Below, one piece after another: positions 52,925 through 63,976 of a stretch of DNA of 64,000 nucleotides (position 1 is the first letter of the stretch; every line of letters starts with the position of its first letter). This stretch comes from Paenibacillus yonginensis. GTDB taxonomy: Bacteria > Bacillota > Bacilli > Paenibacillales > Paenibacillaceae. The stretch lies in the NCBI RefSeq assembly GCF_001685395.1, contig NZ_CP014167.1:2361501-2425500 (forward strand). Direction: 5' to 3'. A program made the translations under genes and the position numbers. The notes beneath the pieces were generated by a model. That model searched no databases. It was not told where the DNA came from and worked only from the letters and a program-made list of their open reading frames with translations.

Positions 52925-55900
52925 TTACTTGATGCTGCCCACCGGCAGAGAAGGCATTGCCTGGGAAGAGAAGTTGATCGACTGCAGCATGCTGAGCAGA
53001 GCTGCTGCCGTATCGAGAGAGGTCATACAGAATACGCCGTTCTCCACCGCTTCGCGGCGGATGCGGAAGCCGTCTCTGGCCGGCTCTTTGCCTTTGGTCA
53101 GCGTATTGATCACAAAGTGGGCCTGACCGGTACGAATCATATCCAGAATGTTTGGCGTTCCTTCGCTCAGCTTGTGAACTGTTGTCACATGCAGCCCTTG
53201 CTCCTCCAGCGCTCCGGCTGTGCCGCCTGTGGCAATGATTTTGTAACCGAGATTATAGAAGCCTTTAAGCATCTCAATCGCTTCCGCTTTGTCTTTATCC
53301 GCCACCGTTGCAATGATTGCGCCGGTCGTAGGAATCTTCATGCCTGCGCCGATCAATCCTTTGTAGAGCGCTTTGGCGTATTGAGGATCGCGGCCCATCA
53401 CTTCGCCGGTCGACTTCATTTCAGGCCCCAGCGTCGTGTCAACGCGGCGCAGCTTGGCGAAGGAGAACACCGGCACTTTAACCGAGACATAGTCCGGTTC
53501 AGGCCATAAGCCTTCGGTATAACCTTGGCTTGCCAGCGAGGTTCCGAGAATCGCTTTGGTTGCCAGATTAGCCATCGGAATGTTCGTTACCTTGCTCAGG
53601 AACGGCACCGTCCGGGAAGAACGCGGGTTGACTTCGATCACATACACTTCATTTTTGTAGATGACGAACTGGATGTTGACCAGACCGACCGTCTTCAGTT
53701 CTTTGGCTATTTTAATGGTGATTTCTACAATTTTATCTTTCAAATGCTGCTCCAGATGCTGAGGCGGATACACGGCAATCGAGTCGCCGGAGTGAACACC
53801 CGCGCGTTCGACATGCTCCATGATGCCCGGGATCAGAACCGTCTCACCATCGCAGATCGCATCGACCTCCACCTCTTTGCCCATCATGTAGCGGTCGATC
53901 AGCACCGGATGCTCCGGATTGATCTGCACCGCTTCTTCCATGTACTGCAGCAGCTCTTCATCCGAGTAGACGATCTGCATGGCCCGTCCGCCAAGGACAT
54001 AAGACGGGCGGACGAGCACCGGATAACCAAGTCCCTGCGCCGTATCTACAGCCTGGTCCACCGAGGTCACCGTGCTGCCCTGCGGCTGGGCAATGCTGAG
54101 TCTGGAGAGCAAAGCTTCGAATTTCTTGCGATCCTCCGCTTCGTCAATGCTTTCCAGCGAAGTGCCCAGAATGTTGACGCCGGCTGCTTTCAGCGGAGCC
54201 GCCAGGTTGATGGCTGTTTGCCCGCCGAACTGCACAATAACGCCGATCGGTTTCTCCTGTTCGATGACGTTCATGACGTCTTCAAAGAACAGCGGCTCGA
54301 AATACAGGCGGTCTGAGGTGTTAAAGTCCGTTGATACGGTCTCCGGGTTGTTGTTGATGATCACCGCTTCATAGCCGGCGTTTTGAATCGCCCATACCGC
54401 ATGAACGGTAGAGTAGTCGAACTCGATGCCCTGACCGATGCGGATCGGGCCGGAGCCGAGCACCACGACTTTCTCTTTGGAGGAAGCCGTTACTTCATTT
54501 TCCGTTTCGTAAGTCGAGTAATAGTATGGCGTTGTCGCTTCAAACTCGGCCGCGCAGGTATCTACCATTTTGTAGACAGGGCGCAGGCCGCTGTCCAAGC
54601 GATATTCGCGAACTTCCTGCTCCATGACATGGCTGCTGCGGCCCGCCAGCTTGCGCAGCTCGGCGATCGACCGGTCTGTAAAGCCCATACGTTTCGCTTC
54701 ATACAGCGTCTCACGGCTTAATTCCGCTTCGCTGCCGATCGTCTTCTCAAAGCCTACAATCCGTTCTATCTTATCGAGGAACCACCAGTCGACGTTCGTC
54801 AGGTCGTGAATCTGCTGCAGCTCGTACCCGCGGCGGAAAGCTTCCGCGATCAGGAACAGACGTTCATCGTCCGGTTTGATCAGGCGGGCATCAAGCGTCT
54901 CTTGATCCAGCTTCTCCGCGCCTTTCAAGTACAGGCGATGCGTGCCTATCTCCAGCGAACGGACCGCCTTGTGGATCGACTCTTCAAAAGTACGCCCGAT
55001 GGCCATCACTTCGCCGGTCGCTTTCATCTGCGTGCCCAGCTTGCGGTTGGCATGGATGAATTTATCAAACGGCCAGCGCGGAATTTTGCTGACGATGTAA
55101 TCAAGCGTCGGCTCGAAGCAGGCATAAGTTTGGCCTGTTACCGGGTTGACGATTTCGTCCAGCGTGTAGCCAAGCGCGATTTTGGCAGCCATCTTCGCGA
55201 TCGGATAGCCGGTTGCTTTGGAGGCCAGCGCGGAGGAGCGGCTGACCCGCGGGTTCACTTCGATGACATAGTATTGGAAGCTTTGCGGATCCAATGCGAA
55301 CTGCACATTGCAGCCGCCTTCGATGTTGAGCGCGCGGATAATCTTCAGGGAAGCCGAGCGCAGCATTTGATATTCACGGTCGGACAACGTTTGGCTTGGC
55401 GCTACAACGATACTGTCGCCGGTATGTACGCCGACCGGATCAAAGTTCTCCATGTTGCAGACAACGATACAGTTGTCGTTCGCATCACGCATCACTTCAT
55501 ATTCGACTTCCTTCATGCCGGCGATCGACTTCTCGACCAGACACTGGGAGATCGGGCTGTAGCGCAGACCGGAAGATACCGTCTCGCGCAGCTCCTCTTC
55601 GTCCGCGCAGATGCCGCCGCCTGTACCGCCCAGCGTGTAAGCCGGACGAACGATCAGCGGATAGCCGATTTCCGCGGCGAAATCCAGCGCCTCTTCCAGC
55701 GTAGTGACGATTGTGCTTTCAGGCACCGGCTGCTCCAGCTCGCGCATCAGCTCGCGGAACAAATCGCGGTCTTCCGCTTTCTCGATCGAGTTGAGCTGCG
55801 TACCGAGCAGCTTGACATTCTCTCTCTCCAGCACGCCGGCACGCGCCAGCTCTACCGCCATATTCAGGCCGGTTTGCCCGCCGAGGGTCGGCAGAAGGCC

Positions 55901-56152
55901 GTCCGGACGCTCCTGACGGATAATTTGCGTCACGAAATCCAAGGTAATCGGTTCGATATACACTTTGTCAGCCATATTGGTGTCGGTCATAATGGTGGCC
56001 GGGTTGCTGTTGATCAAAACTACTTCGACGCCTTCTTCTTTCAAAGCCTGGCAGGCTTGCGTACCGGCATAGTCAAATTCCGCCGCTTGGCCGATGACGA
56101 TCGGACCGGAGCCGATCACCAGAATTTTCTTGAGGTCTTTATTGATAGGCAT
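52925..56152 (-). CDS. carB: Carbamoyl-phosphate synthase large subunit
   Basis: 1,075 residues with the duplicated ATP-grasp halves ([17 protein letters not shown] and [16 protein letters not shown]) and a C-terminal MGS-like regulatory domain. It uses bicarbonate, ATP and glutamine-derived ammonia. Forms a heterodimer with CarA. Five bases after the carA stop; AAGGAG lies in the end of carA. Confidence 0.97.
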   Translation of the reverse strand: MPINKDLKKILVIGSGPIVIGQAAEFDYAGTQACQALKEEGVEVVLINSNPATIMTDTNMADKVYIEPITLDFVTQIIRQERPDGLLPTLGGQTGLNMAVELARAGVLERENVKLLGTQLNSIEKAEDRDLFRELMRELEQPVPESTIVTTLEEALDFAAEIGYPLIVRPAYTLGGTGGGICADEEELRETVSSGLRYSPISQCLVEKSIAGMKEVEYEVMRDANDNCIVVCNMENFDPVGVHTGDSIVVAPSQTLSDREYQMLRSASLKIIRALNIEGGCNVQFALDPQSFQYYVIEVNPRVSRSSALASKATGYPIAKMAAKIALGYTLDEIVNPVTGQTYACFEPTLDYIVSKIPRWPFDKFIHANRKLGTQMKATGEVMAIGRTFEESIHKAVRSLEIGTHRLYLKGAEKLDQETLDARLIKPDDERLFLIAEAFRRGYELQQIHDLTNVDWWFLDKIERIVGFEKTIGSEAELSRETLYEAKRMGFTDRSIAELRKLAGRSSHVMEQEVREYRLDSGLRPVYKMVDTCAAEFEATTPYYYSTYETENEVTASSKEKVVVLGSGPIRIGQGIEFDYSTVHAVWAIQNAGYEAVIINNNPETVSTDFNTSDRLYFEPLFFEDVMNVIEQEKPIGVIVQFGGQTAINLAAPLKAAGVNILGTSLESIDEAEDRKKFEALLSRLSIAQPQGSTVTSVDQAVDTAQGLGYPVLVRPSYVLGGRAMQIVYSDEELLQYMEEAVQINPEHPVLIDRYMMGKEVEVDAICDGETVLIPGIMEHVERAGVHSGDSIAVYPPQHLEQHLKDKIVEITIKIAKELKTVGLVNIQFVIYKNEVYVIEVNPRSSRTVPFLSKVTNIPMANLATKAILGTSLASQGYTEGLWPEPDYVSVKVPVFSFAKLRRVDTTLGPEMKSTGEVMGRDPQYAKALYKGLIGAGMKIPTTGAIIATVADKDKAEAIEMLKGFYNLGYKIIATGGTAGALEEQGLHVTTVHKLSEGTPNILDMIRTGQAHFVINTLTKGKEPARDGFRIRREAVENGVFCMTSLDTAAALLSMLQSINFSSQAMPSLPVGSIK

Positions 56153-56156
56153 AGGT

Positions 56157-57293
56157 TTACAGAGCTCCTTTCGCAGCGGCCATCAGTTCGGCTTGACGTG
56201 GTTTCTTTGGATTCAGACGTTTATGCTCGCGGATCATCTCCAGGAAGCGGTCGAACAGATAGCTGTTATCGTACGGGCCTGGAGCCGCTTCCGGATGGTA
56301 CTGCACGGAGAACGCCGGATATTGGGTATGTTTAAGGCCTTCAATCGTTTTGTCGTTATTGTTGATATGCGTCACTTCGAGATCCGTTCCGGCAATCGAA
56401 GCTTCGGTCACCGTGTAGCCGTGGTTCTGCGAAGTAATGTAGCAGCGGCCGGATTCGAGCTCCTTCACCGGATGGTTGCCGCCGCGGTGGCCGAACTTCA
56501 GGCTCTCCGTATCCGCGCCGCAGGCGAGTGCGAACAGCTGGTGCCCAAGGCAGATGCCGAAGATCGGATATTCGCCGAGCAGCTCGGAGACCATTTTTGC
56601 CGCATAAGGCACGTCTTTCGGGTCGCCAGGGCCATTGGACAGCTGAATGCCGTCCGGGTGCAGCTTGCGGATTTCATCCGCGGTTGTGTTATGAGGCACG
56701 ACCACTACATCACAGCCGCGTTTGGTCAGTTCGCGTACGATGCCGCTTTTCGCCCCAAAGTCTACCAGGACGATGCGCTCCCCGGAACCCGGCACATTAT
56801 AGATGCGCTGCGTCGAAGTTTTGGCCACCTGATCACGCAGTTCGTGGATGGTGGTGTGGGCGATCATCTCCTGCAGCTCTTCGATCGATTTATTGGTTGT
56901 AGTCAAGACACCTTTCATCGTGCCGTACTGGCGGATGATCCGGGTCAGCATCCGGGTATCAATGCCGCTGATGGCAGGGATGCCGTATTCCTTCAGTAAA
57001 TCTTCGATGCTGTACTGGGCGCGCCAGTTGCTAGGCACCGGTTCATGACGGCGTACAACGAAACCGTGGATGGAAGGAGCCACCGACTCAAAGTCATCAC
57101 GGGTAATGCCGTAGTTGCCGATCAGCGGGTAGGTCATGGTCACGATTTGCCCGCAGTAGGATGGATCGGACAGCACTTCCTGATAGCCTGTAATCCCTGT
57201 ATTAAAAACAACCTCGCCAGTCTTCTCCACATCTGCACCAAAAGACGTGCCGGTAAACAATGTGCCGTCTTCCAACAATAATCTTGCCTGCAC
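56157..57293 (-). CDS. carA: Carbamoyl-phosphate synthase small (glutaminase) subunit
   Basis: About 378 residues; class I glutaminase with the nucleophile Cys in [14 protein letters not shown] and the downstream His/Glu in YHPEAAPGP. It provides ammonia to CarB. AGGGAGTGGATCGAAG supports GTG at 57293 (QARLLLEDG...) over the ORF start at 57317. Confidence 0.95.
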   Translation of the reverse strand: MQARLLLEDGTLFTGTSFGADVEKTGEVVFNTGITGYQEVLSDPSYCGQIVTMTYPLIGNYGITRDDFESVAPSIHGFVVRRHEPVPSNWRAQYSIEDLLKEYGIPAISGIDTRMLTRIIRQYGTMKGVLTTTNKSIEELQEMIAHTTIHELRDQVAKTSTQRIYNVPGSGERIVLVDFGAKSGIVRELTKRGCDVVVVPHNTTADEIRKLHPDGIQLSNGPGDPKDVPYAAKMVSELLGEYPIFGICLGHQLFALACGADTESLKFGHRGGNHPVKELESGRCYITSQNHGYTVTEASIAGTDLEVTHINNNDKTIEGLKHTQYPAFSVQYHPEAAPGPYDNSYLFDRFLEMIREHKRLNPKKPRQAELMAAAKGAL

Positions 57294-57335
57294 CTTCGAT
57301 CCACTCCCTGTTCTCAAATATAGTCTGTTTATTCG

Positions 57336-58631
57336 TTAGTTGAGCACGCGGTCTTCGGCCCAAGAAATGTTTCCTTCAACAATCGTTGCAACCGGCCAGC
57401 CTTTGAGGCTCCAGCCTCCGAATGGCGTATTGCGTCCTTTGCTGGCAAACGTGGACGGATCAACGGTCTTCTCCGTGTCCAGATCCACAATCGTCAGGTC
57501 GGCCGGCGCGCCGACCTCCAGGCGCCCCGTCTCCAGTCCGAACACGCGGGCCGGATCGGCCGTCATGCGCTGAACCAGCATTTGCAGCGTCCACAGCCCC
57601 GTCGCCACGAATTTCGTGTAGAGCAGAGGGAAAGCTGTCTCAAAGCCGACGATGCCAAACGGGGCAAGCTGCATGCCTTTGGCTTTCTCTTCTTCGCTGT
57701 GCGGGGCATGGTCGGTCACGACGATGTCGATCGTGCCGTCCTCCAGCGCGGCAATGCAGGCTTCCACGTCGCGTCGCGACCGCAGCGGCGGGTTCATTTT
57801 CCAGTTGGCATCCAAACCCGGAATATCCTCTTCGCAGAGCAGCAGGTGATGCGGGCAAACCTCTGCGGTCACGTTAATGCCGATCTGCTTCGCCTGCCGG
57901 ATCAGCCGGATCGACTGCTCGGTGCTGACGTGGCACACATGGTAGTGAACCCCGGTCGCTTCGGCCAGCAAAATGTCGCGTCCGACGTGGATCGCTTCCG
58001 ACTCGTTCGGAATGCCCTTCAAACCGTATTTTCTGGCAAACTCGCCATCCGCCACCGGAGCGCCTTCCACCAAGGAATTATCTTCGCAGTGCGCGATAAC
58101 CGGCATGTTCATCGCTGCTGCCCGCGCCATCGCATCCTTCATCATTTGCGCGTTTTGCACGCCTACGCCATCATCCGTGAAACCGATGGCACCCGCTTCT
58201 TTTAATGCTGCAAAGTCCGTCAGCTCGCGTCCTAACTCGTTCACCGTGATCGCCGCGTAAGGCAGCACTTTGACCAGTCCTGCTTCCTTCGCTTTGTCCA
58301 GCACCAGCTTCACCGTTTCCGGATCGTCCGTAATTGGGCGGGTGTTCGGCATGCAGGCGATGGTTGTAAATCCGCCCTTGGCAGCTGACAAACTGCCTGT
58401 CGCAATCGTTTCTTTATGTTCAAAACCCGGTTCGCGCAGGTGTACGTGCATGTCGATAAATCCCGGCGTCACCAGCTTTCCGCCCGCATCTACAACCTCC
58501 TCTTCAGCAGCCCAGACTCCCGTTCCTTCCTCATAAATGCCGGTGATCCGGCCGTTCTCTGTGACGATCGTTTTGCGTTCCAGCTGTCCGTCTCCGTTTA
58601 ATACATTGGCGTTTGTTATGATTAATGGCAT
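57336..58631 (-). CDS. pyrC: Dihydroorotase (class I)
   Basis: 431 residues; metal motif DMHVHLREPGFEHKET, later HCEDN, HHLLL and VTDHAPHSEEEK. Cyclises carbamoyl-aspartate to dihydroorotate. GGAGG seven bases before the ATG. Confidence 0.97.
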   Translation of the reverse strand: MPLIITNANVLNGDGQLERKTIVTENGRITGIYEEGTGVWAAEEEVVDAGGKLVTPGFIDMHVHLREPGFEHKETIATGSLSAAKGGFTTIACMPNTRPITDDPETVKLVLDKAKEAGLVKVLPYAAITVNELGRELTDFAALKEAGAIGFTDDGVGVQNAQMMKDAMARAAAMNMPVIAHCEDNSLVEGAPVADGEFARKYGLKGIPNESEAIHVGRDILLAEATGVHYHVCHVSTEQSIRLIRQAKQIGINVTAEVCPHHLLLCEEDIPGLDANWKMNPPLRSRRDVEACIAALEDGTIDIVVTDHAPHSEEEKAKGMQLAPFGIVGFETAFPLLYTKFVATGLWTLQMLVQRMTADPARVFGLETGRLEVGAPADLTIVDLDTEKTVDPSTFASKGRNTPFGGWSLKGWPVATIVEGNISWAEDRVLN

Positions 58632-58674
58632 AAGTACCTCCGCTTTATATACTGAAAGATGTTTGCTTTGCCGA

Positions 58675-59589
58675 TTAGAGTCTGAGCGCTCGCTCCATTA
58701 CCGCCATGCGGATTGGAACCCCGTTTCTCATTTGCGGAAAAATCCTCGATTTCGGGCTTTCCACCAGTGCGTCGTCGATCTCCACATCGCGGTTCACCGG
58801 AGCCGGATGCATGATGATTGTATGCCCGGCAAGTTTGGCCGCCCGTTCCTCCGTCAAGCCGTACTGGAAGCGGTACTCTTCCGGGGATTTCAGAATCCCC
58901 GTTGCATGACGTTCCAGCTGAACTCTCAGCATCATTACCACATCGGCCTTCAGCGCTTCGTCCATGGTTACATAAGGTGCCTCTTCGGCCAGCTCCGGCG
59001 CCTGCATCGATTCCGGCGCGCAAAACTTCACTTTAGCCCCGAATTTCTCCAGCGCCCATAGGTTCGAGCGGGCTACCCGGCTGTGCTTGATGTCCCCGAT
59101 GATTGAAACCCGGAGTCCCTCCAGACTGCCAAATTCCTTCCTCATCGTGTACAGATCCAGCAGCGCCTGGGTAGGATGCTCGTTGTTGCCGTCACCAGCA
59201 TTCACCAGCGGAACGTTAACCTTCTCGGCCAGCTGGGCCAGGAGCCCGATCGGCTTCAAGCGGATCACCCCGGCATGGATGCCCATCGATTCAAGCGTGC
59301 GGACCGTATCGTAGATAGATTCCCCTTTCTCCACGCTGGAGGCTGCTGCTGCAAAGTTCAGCACTTCGGCACCCAGCCGCTTCTCCGCCATTTCGAACGA
59401 GAACCGCGTCCGCGTGCTGTTCTCGAAAAACATATTCGCCACAAAACGATCTTTCAGTACCGGAATCACCTTATCCGGCTGTTGCTCCCAATAAGCAGCC
59501 CGATCCAGCAGCGTTTCAATTTCCGTGCGGCTGAGGTCCTTGAGCCCCAGCAGACTGCGTTCTTTCAGGATGGTCGATGTAAGGGCCAT
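58675..59589 (-). CDS. pyrB: Aspartate carbamoyltransferase catalytic chain
   Basis: 304 residues with STRTRFSFE (carbamoyl phosphate), HPTQALLDLYT and the Asp-binding region near the C-terminus. No regulatory chain pyrI, as usual in Bacillota. ATG one base after the pyrR stop, preceded by GGGGGAACTAAC. Confidence 0.97.
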   Translation of the reverse strand: MALTSTILKERSLLGLKDLSRTEIETLLDRAAYWEQQPDKVIPVLKDRFVANMFFENSTRTRFSFEMAEKRLGAEVLNFAAAASSVEKGESIYDTVRTLESMGIHAGVIRLKPIGLLAQLAEKVNVPLVNAGDGNNEHPTQALLDLYTMRKEFGSLEGLRVSIIGDIKHSRVARSNLWALEKFGAKVKFCAPESMQAPELAEEAPYVTMDEALKADVVMMLRVQLERHATGILKSPEEYRFQYGLTEERAAKLAGHTIIMHPAPVNRDVEIDDALVESPKSRIFPQMRNGVPIRMAVMERALRL

Positions 59590-59590
59590 G

Positions 59591-60136
<546 letters not shown>

Positions 60137-60231
60137 TCATATCCTCCTCGTTGTGGGCCGCACCCGAACCCCTGACCCTTTAGGTTTGCAGCATTTCGTG
60201 AGGTCGTATCCCGGATAACATAAAACTTCAT

Positions 60232-60264
60232 AAAAAAACTCCTCGCCCATTCCAGGCAAGGAGT
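60232..60264 (-). terminator. pyr operon attenuator (intrinsic terminator in the leader)
   Basis: Minus strand ACTCCTTGCC-TGGAATG-GGCGAGGAGT followed by TTTTTTT. It ends transcription when PyrR-UMP holds the upstream loop. Confidence 0.88.
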
Positions 60265-60371
60265 TCTCTAGCCGCGAACCTACTGTCGCGACTGTCCAAA
60301 GGTGTGCAGAAAGAAACCATAACTGTGCCGCACACAGTTAGAGGAACCCTACGCAAACCTCGTTCACGTTA

Positions 60372-60399
60372 CCTTGCCAGCCTCACGGGACTGATTTAA
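60372..60399 (-). promoter_or_regulatory. PyrR-binding loop in the pyr leader
   Basis: Minus-strand AAATCAGTCCCGTGAGGCTGG and CAAGG closely matches the B. subtilis pyr leader consensus (CAGUCCAGAGAGGCUGGCAAGG). A further hairpin, AACTGTG/CACAGTT, lies between it and the terminator and may be the antiterminator stem. One PyrR site is visible. Confidence 0.85.
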
Positions 60400-60421
60400 A
60401 GGTGCTATTTGATTACCGTGA

Positions 60422-60450
60422 ATTATGACAGAAGACCGAGAACTTGTCAA
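60422..60450 (-). promoter_or_regulatory. pyr operon promoter
   Basis: Minus strand TTGACA (60450-60445), 17-bp spacer, CATAAT (60427-60422). An AT-rich block (60490-60570) lies upstream as a possible UP element. Confidence 0.82.
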
Positions 60451-60593
60451 GATTCGGGCAGGCCGAGTGTTACAGAGAAATGTATGAACAATGAATATTA
60501 ACGTATATTTTTTTATAAAAACAATTATCTTATTAATAATTATACATTAATATCGTATAAATATCCACACTCTTTTTTGCTCAAATCAAAAAA
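60451..60593. other. AT-rich intergenic block
   Basis: A run of short A/T tracts between pyr and the methyltransferase unit; no gene seen. It is placed to act as an UP element for the pyr promoter. Confidence 0.4.
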
Positions 60594-60620
60594 AGCCCAA
60601 CGTTGGCGGCAACGTGGGCT
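60594..60620 (-). terminator. Terminator of the methyltransferase gene
   Basis: AGCCCAACGTT/AACGTGGGCT stem; minus-strand tail TTTTTTTGATT. Confidence 0.85.
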
Positions 60621-60692
60621 TCATGCAGCTATTTTGCTGTTTGTTCAGAACTCATTCCCTCCGATTAAGGAACCAGTCAAAGAGCACCCGTT

Positions 60693-61487
60693 TTAGTTCG
60701 GACGGACGGCCTGTATATAAACCGCTTCACCGGAGAACCCTGCAAGCTGTCCTTGGTCACCTAAATCCATCGAGAAAAAATGACGGATTTCTTCCGGACT
60801 TTGCAGCAGCTTGTTCTCTAAAGCTTCTCTCTCCGCTAGCGGAAGACCAGCCCGCTCGCACCATTCCCTGAAGGGAAAAGGTTTGGGGAAACACACGGCC
60901 ATCTCCATTCGAAATCCTGTGCTTTCCATCAAATGAATCCATTCCGACTTTTTCCATGCCCGGACATGACTTGGATCCCTGAGTTTCTCGATCTCATTAT
61001 AAAATTGATCCAGACGGTCCTCTTCAGGGGCTACATTGTCAATCAGCAGCAGCTTTCCTCCAGGTTTGAGGACTCGCAGCGCCTCTGCAGTAAAGGCCGT
61101 GATATCCGTGAAATGATGGGCGGCGATCCGGCAGGTCACCCGATCAAAGGATGCAGCTTCAAAGGGCAGTTTCTCTGCGTCTCCCGTTACGTAGTTTACA
61201 TTAGTATGCCCGTTGCCACTAATAAAACGTTCTGCAGCCTCCAGCATTTCAGGGGTCAGGTCGTAGGCGGTCACCTGCTGAACAAGCGGCGCAAGCGCAT
61301 TGGCTACATGGCCTCCCCCTGTTGCAATATCGAGTACCTTCATATTCCTGTTAGCTTCGGCATGAGACACGAGCCAGTCCAAATCTTCGCCTTTGGCATG
61401 TTTCGGGCTGACCACATACTTCTCGGCATTTCGGGAAAACTGCTGCTTGACCTGGTTCTTCTTCGATACATCCATAGATTCATCCAT
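60693..61487 (-). CDS. Class I SAM-dependent methyltransferase (UbiE-like)
   Basis: About 264 residues with motif I VLDIATGGGHVANAL, the acidic loop YDLTPEMLEAAERF, and the post-motif DRVTCRIAAHHF. Class I methyltransferase of the Methyltransf_11/UbiE kind; the acceptor is unknown. ATG at 61487 follows GGAGAG; the frame is open to 61523. Downstream of rluD in the same direction, so may be cotranscribed with lspA and rluD. Confidence 0.88.
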   Translation of the reverse strand: MDESMDVSKKNQVKQQFSRNAEKYVVSPKHAKGEDLDWLVSHAEANRNMKVLDIATGGGHVANALAPLVQQVTAYDLTPEMLEAAERFISGNGHTNVNYVTGDAEKLPFEAASFDRVTCRIAAHHFTDITAFTAEALRVLKPGGKLLLIDNVAPEEDRLDQFYNEIEKLRDPSHVRAWKKSEWIHLMESTGFRMEMAVCFPKPFPFREWCERAGLPLAEREALENKLLQSPEEIRHFFSMDLGDQGQLAGFSGEAVYIQAVRPN

Positions 61488-61559
61488 CACAAACTCTCCC
61501 TTCAGCAAAAAAACATGGTTCAAAGGATATGCCTTATCGCCATGCTTTTGATCTCTGAT

Positions 61560-62540
61560 TTAGCGTCCGCGCAGCTGCACCAGCAGCTGTTCCATATCTT
61601 CCGGCATCGGAGCGGCAAATTCCAGATACTCTCCGCTGCGCGGATGAACAAAACCGAGCACCGCCGCATGCAGCGCTTGTCCGTCCATCTTGATGCCTTT
61701 GCTCTTGCCGTACATCGGGTCTCCGACCAGAGGGTGGCCGATAAATTTCATATGCACCCGAATTTGGTGGGTCCGTCCGGTTTCCAGCTGCAGCTCAAGC
61801 AGTGTATAATCGCCAAACCGTTCTGCCACTTGAAAATGCGTGACCGCATGTTTGCTGTTCTTCTCGGTGACGGTGAACATCTTCCGGTCAGCGGAATCAC
61901 GCCCGATCGGCGCATCCACCGTACCTTGATCATGGCTCAGATTGCCGTGAACCAGCGCAAAATATTTACGCGTAACGGAATGGTCTTTAAGCTGGGCTGC
62001 AAGCGAAGCGTGGGCCAGATCATTTTTAGCAGCCATCAGCAGACCTGATGTATCCTTATCAATCCGATGGACAATGCCGGGACGGAGTTCGCCGTTAATG
62101 CCCGACAAATCCCTGCAGTGAAACATCAACGCGTTTACAAGCGTTCCCGAGGCGTGTCCCGGTGCCGGATGAACGACCATGCCTCTTGGTTTGTTAACAA
62201 CAATAACATCGCTGTCTTCATAATAAACCTCAAGCGGAATATCTTCCGGCACAATCTCCACGGCGCTTGTCTCCGGAATTTGCACCGTTACTTCATCCCC
62301 GGCTGCCAGCTTGTAGTTCGGCTTGACCGCTTTACCGTTAACCGTCACATGGCCGCCGTCAATCCAAAGCTGAATCTGGCTGCGGGAAACCTGCTCTTCC
62401 AGGCCCTCCACAATATATTTGTCGATCCGCTGTTTAGCGTCCTTCTCATCAGCCGTCCATTCGTATAGTCCTGTGTTATCCTCGGACATGAAAGACTTGT
62501 CCGCTGTCGATGAATAGTCCAGCCGCTCTTCATTTCTCAT
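61560..62540 (-). CDS. rluD: RluD-type pseudouridine synthase
   Basis: 326 residues: an S4 RNA-binding domain (RIDKYIVEGLEEQVSRSQIQ) and a PseudoU_synth_2 domain with the active-site HRIDKDTSG (Asp). It modifies 23S rRNA U residues. The start overlaps lspA stop (ATG at 62540, lspA ends 62537), an ATGA-type junction. The usual lspA-rluD pair is conserved. Confidence 0.95.
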   Translation of the reverse strand: MRNEERLDYSSTADKSFMSEDNTGLYEWTADEKDAKQRIDKYIVEGLEEQVSRSQIQLWIDGGHVTVNGKAVKPNYKLAAGDEVTVQIPETSAVEIVPEDIPLEVYYEDSDVIVVNKPRGMVVHPAPGHASGTLVNALMFHCRDLSGINGELRPGIVHRIDKDTSGLLMAAKNDLAHASLAAQLKDHSVTRKYFALVHGNLSHDQGTVDAPIGRDSADRKMFTVTEKNSKHAVTHFQVAERFGDYTLLELQLETGRTHQIRVHMKFIGHPLVGDPMYGKSKGIKMDGQALHAAVLGFVHPRSGEYLEFAAPMPEDMEQLLVQLRGR

Positions 62541-63031
62541 AACTGATTGTCTCCTTGCGCATCGGCCGGCTTTGTTTTATCCCGGCGGCTTTCCAGCAAA
62601 GTATCCAGAATAATTAAGGCGACACCGACTACGATACACGAATCAGCAATATTAAATATCGGGAAAATATAACTGCCAAACGTAAACTGCAGAAAATCCA
62701 CCACTTCTGCGTTTAAAGAGCGGTCCAGGAAATTGCCGATAGCCCCGCCCAAAATGAGGGAAAGCGCTACAGGAAGCAGCTTCTGGCCATTCTTTTTCAC
62801 CCGTTCCATATACCAGACAATTCCAATTACAACTGCAACGGTAATGACGATAAAAAACCAGCGTTTACCTTGTAAAATGCCGAAAGCAGCACCTTGGTTC
62901 CGGCTTGACGTAATCACAAAAAAATGACCGATGACCGGAATTTCTTCACCGATCTGCATCTGTTTCGCAATCAGGTATTTGGTCCCTTGATCAACCAGAA
63001 AAGCGATTAAAGCAATCAAATAATACACCAC
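62537..63031 (-). CDS. lspA: Prolipoprotein signal peptidase II
   Basis: 164 residues with four transmembrane helices; catalytic aspartates in GNFLDRSLNAEVVDF and FNIADSCI. It removes lipoprotein signal peptides, several of which this window encodes. Coupled with rluD. Confidence 0.96.
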   Translation of the reverse strand: MVYYLIALIAFLVDQGTKYLIAKQMQIGEEIPVIGHFFVITSSRNQGAAFGILQGKRWFFIVITVAVVIGIVWYMERVKKNGQKLLPVALSLILGGAIGNFLDRSLNAEVVDFLQFTFGSYIFPIFNIADSCIVVGVALIILDTLLESRRDKTKPADAQGDNQL

Positions 63032-63238
63032 AGTAGGTTGTCACCCCGTTTATTCTTATGGCGTTCCGGCTTTCCTGATCAGACAGGATTAACCAAAACA
63101 AGCTCCCTTATTGTAGCACAGGGTCCAATATACCGTCCATGCACGAAAGGATTTTCCTTCTCTAAAAATAGGCCTTTTGGCGCAACCTAAACGGTAGCAC
63201 CAGCGAAATTTCTAATCTTCAGGAAGGAGTCCTGTCCG

Positions 63239-63976
63239 ATGGATCACCTGACCCAAACCGAACTGCAGAGTCTTGAAGAACAGCTACTGGAACGCAAGCA
63301 GGACCTCGAACGCAGGCTGGAAGACAACGATCACTTTGGCATCGAAGCTTCCCTCCGCGACGAAACCGGCGAGCTGTCCACCAATGATAATCATCCGGCA
63401 GACGTCGCCACGGAAATGTTTGAGCGCTCCAAGGATTTATCCCTGCTGGAGCATGCCGAAATGGAACTGACCCGCGTTAATGAAGCTTTGCTTCGCATGC
63501 AGGAGGGTTCCTACGGCATCTGTGAAACCTGCGGGGCTGCCATTGACCCGGAGCGTCTGAAGGCGATTCCGGAGACCTGCTATTGCCGCGAGCACAGTCC
63601 TCAGCAGTTCGTTTCGGCAAGACGACCGGTGGAGGAAGAACTTCTGTATCCGCCATTTGGCCGAACCAGCTTTGACGAACGTGACGATGAAACCGAATTT
63701 GACGGCGAAGACGCCTGGCAGATTGTCGAAAGTTATGGGTCCTCCACCTCCCCGGCTTATGCGGAGGATAACGAGGTCGATGACTACAACGATCTTGAGA
63801 TTGAAGCAAGCGGTGAGCTGGACGGCTTTACCGAAGCTTTTGAAAGCTTTGTAGCCACCGATATTTACGGCAGCAATCCCGTCTTTTACCGAAACGGCGT
63901 TTACCGCAAGCATATGAAAGAAACCAAACATCTGGCTACCGAGGATTCGCTCGGCAAAGGCTCCAACATTTATTAA
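63239..63976 (+). CDS. YteA-type TraR/DksA zinc-finger protein
   Basis: 245 residues: an N-terminal coiled-coil-like helix pair (LEEQLLERKQDLERRL), a DksA C4 zinc finger (CETCGAAID ... CYCREH), and a long acidic tail (DDETEFDGEDAW...). It matches the YteA (TIGR02890) group rather than proteobacterial DksA. AGGAAGGAGTCCTGTCCG precedes the ATG. Role unknown, often spore-linked. Confidence 0.9.
   Translation: MDHLTQTELQSLEEQLLERKQDLERRLEDNDHFGIEASLRDETGELSTNDNHPADVATEMFERSKDLSLLEHAEMELTRVNEALLRMQEGSYGICETCGAAIDPERLKAIPETCYCREHSPQQFVSARRPVEEELLYPPFGRTSFDERDDETEFDGEDAWQIVESYGSSTSPAYAEDNEVDDYNDLEIEASGELDGFTEAFESFVATDIYGSNPVFYRNGVYRKHMKETKHLATEDSLGKGSNIY

Noticed and set aside
54806-56335. A 509-codon plus-strand frame opposite carB.
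   Set aside because: It is an antisense shadow of a highly biased gene; its sequence shows no domain and carB is unambiguous.
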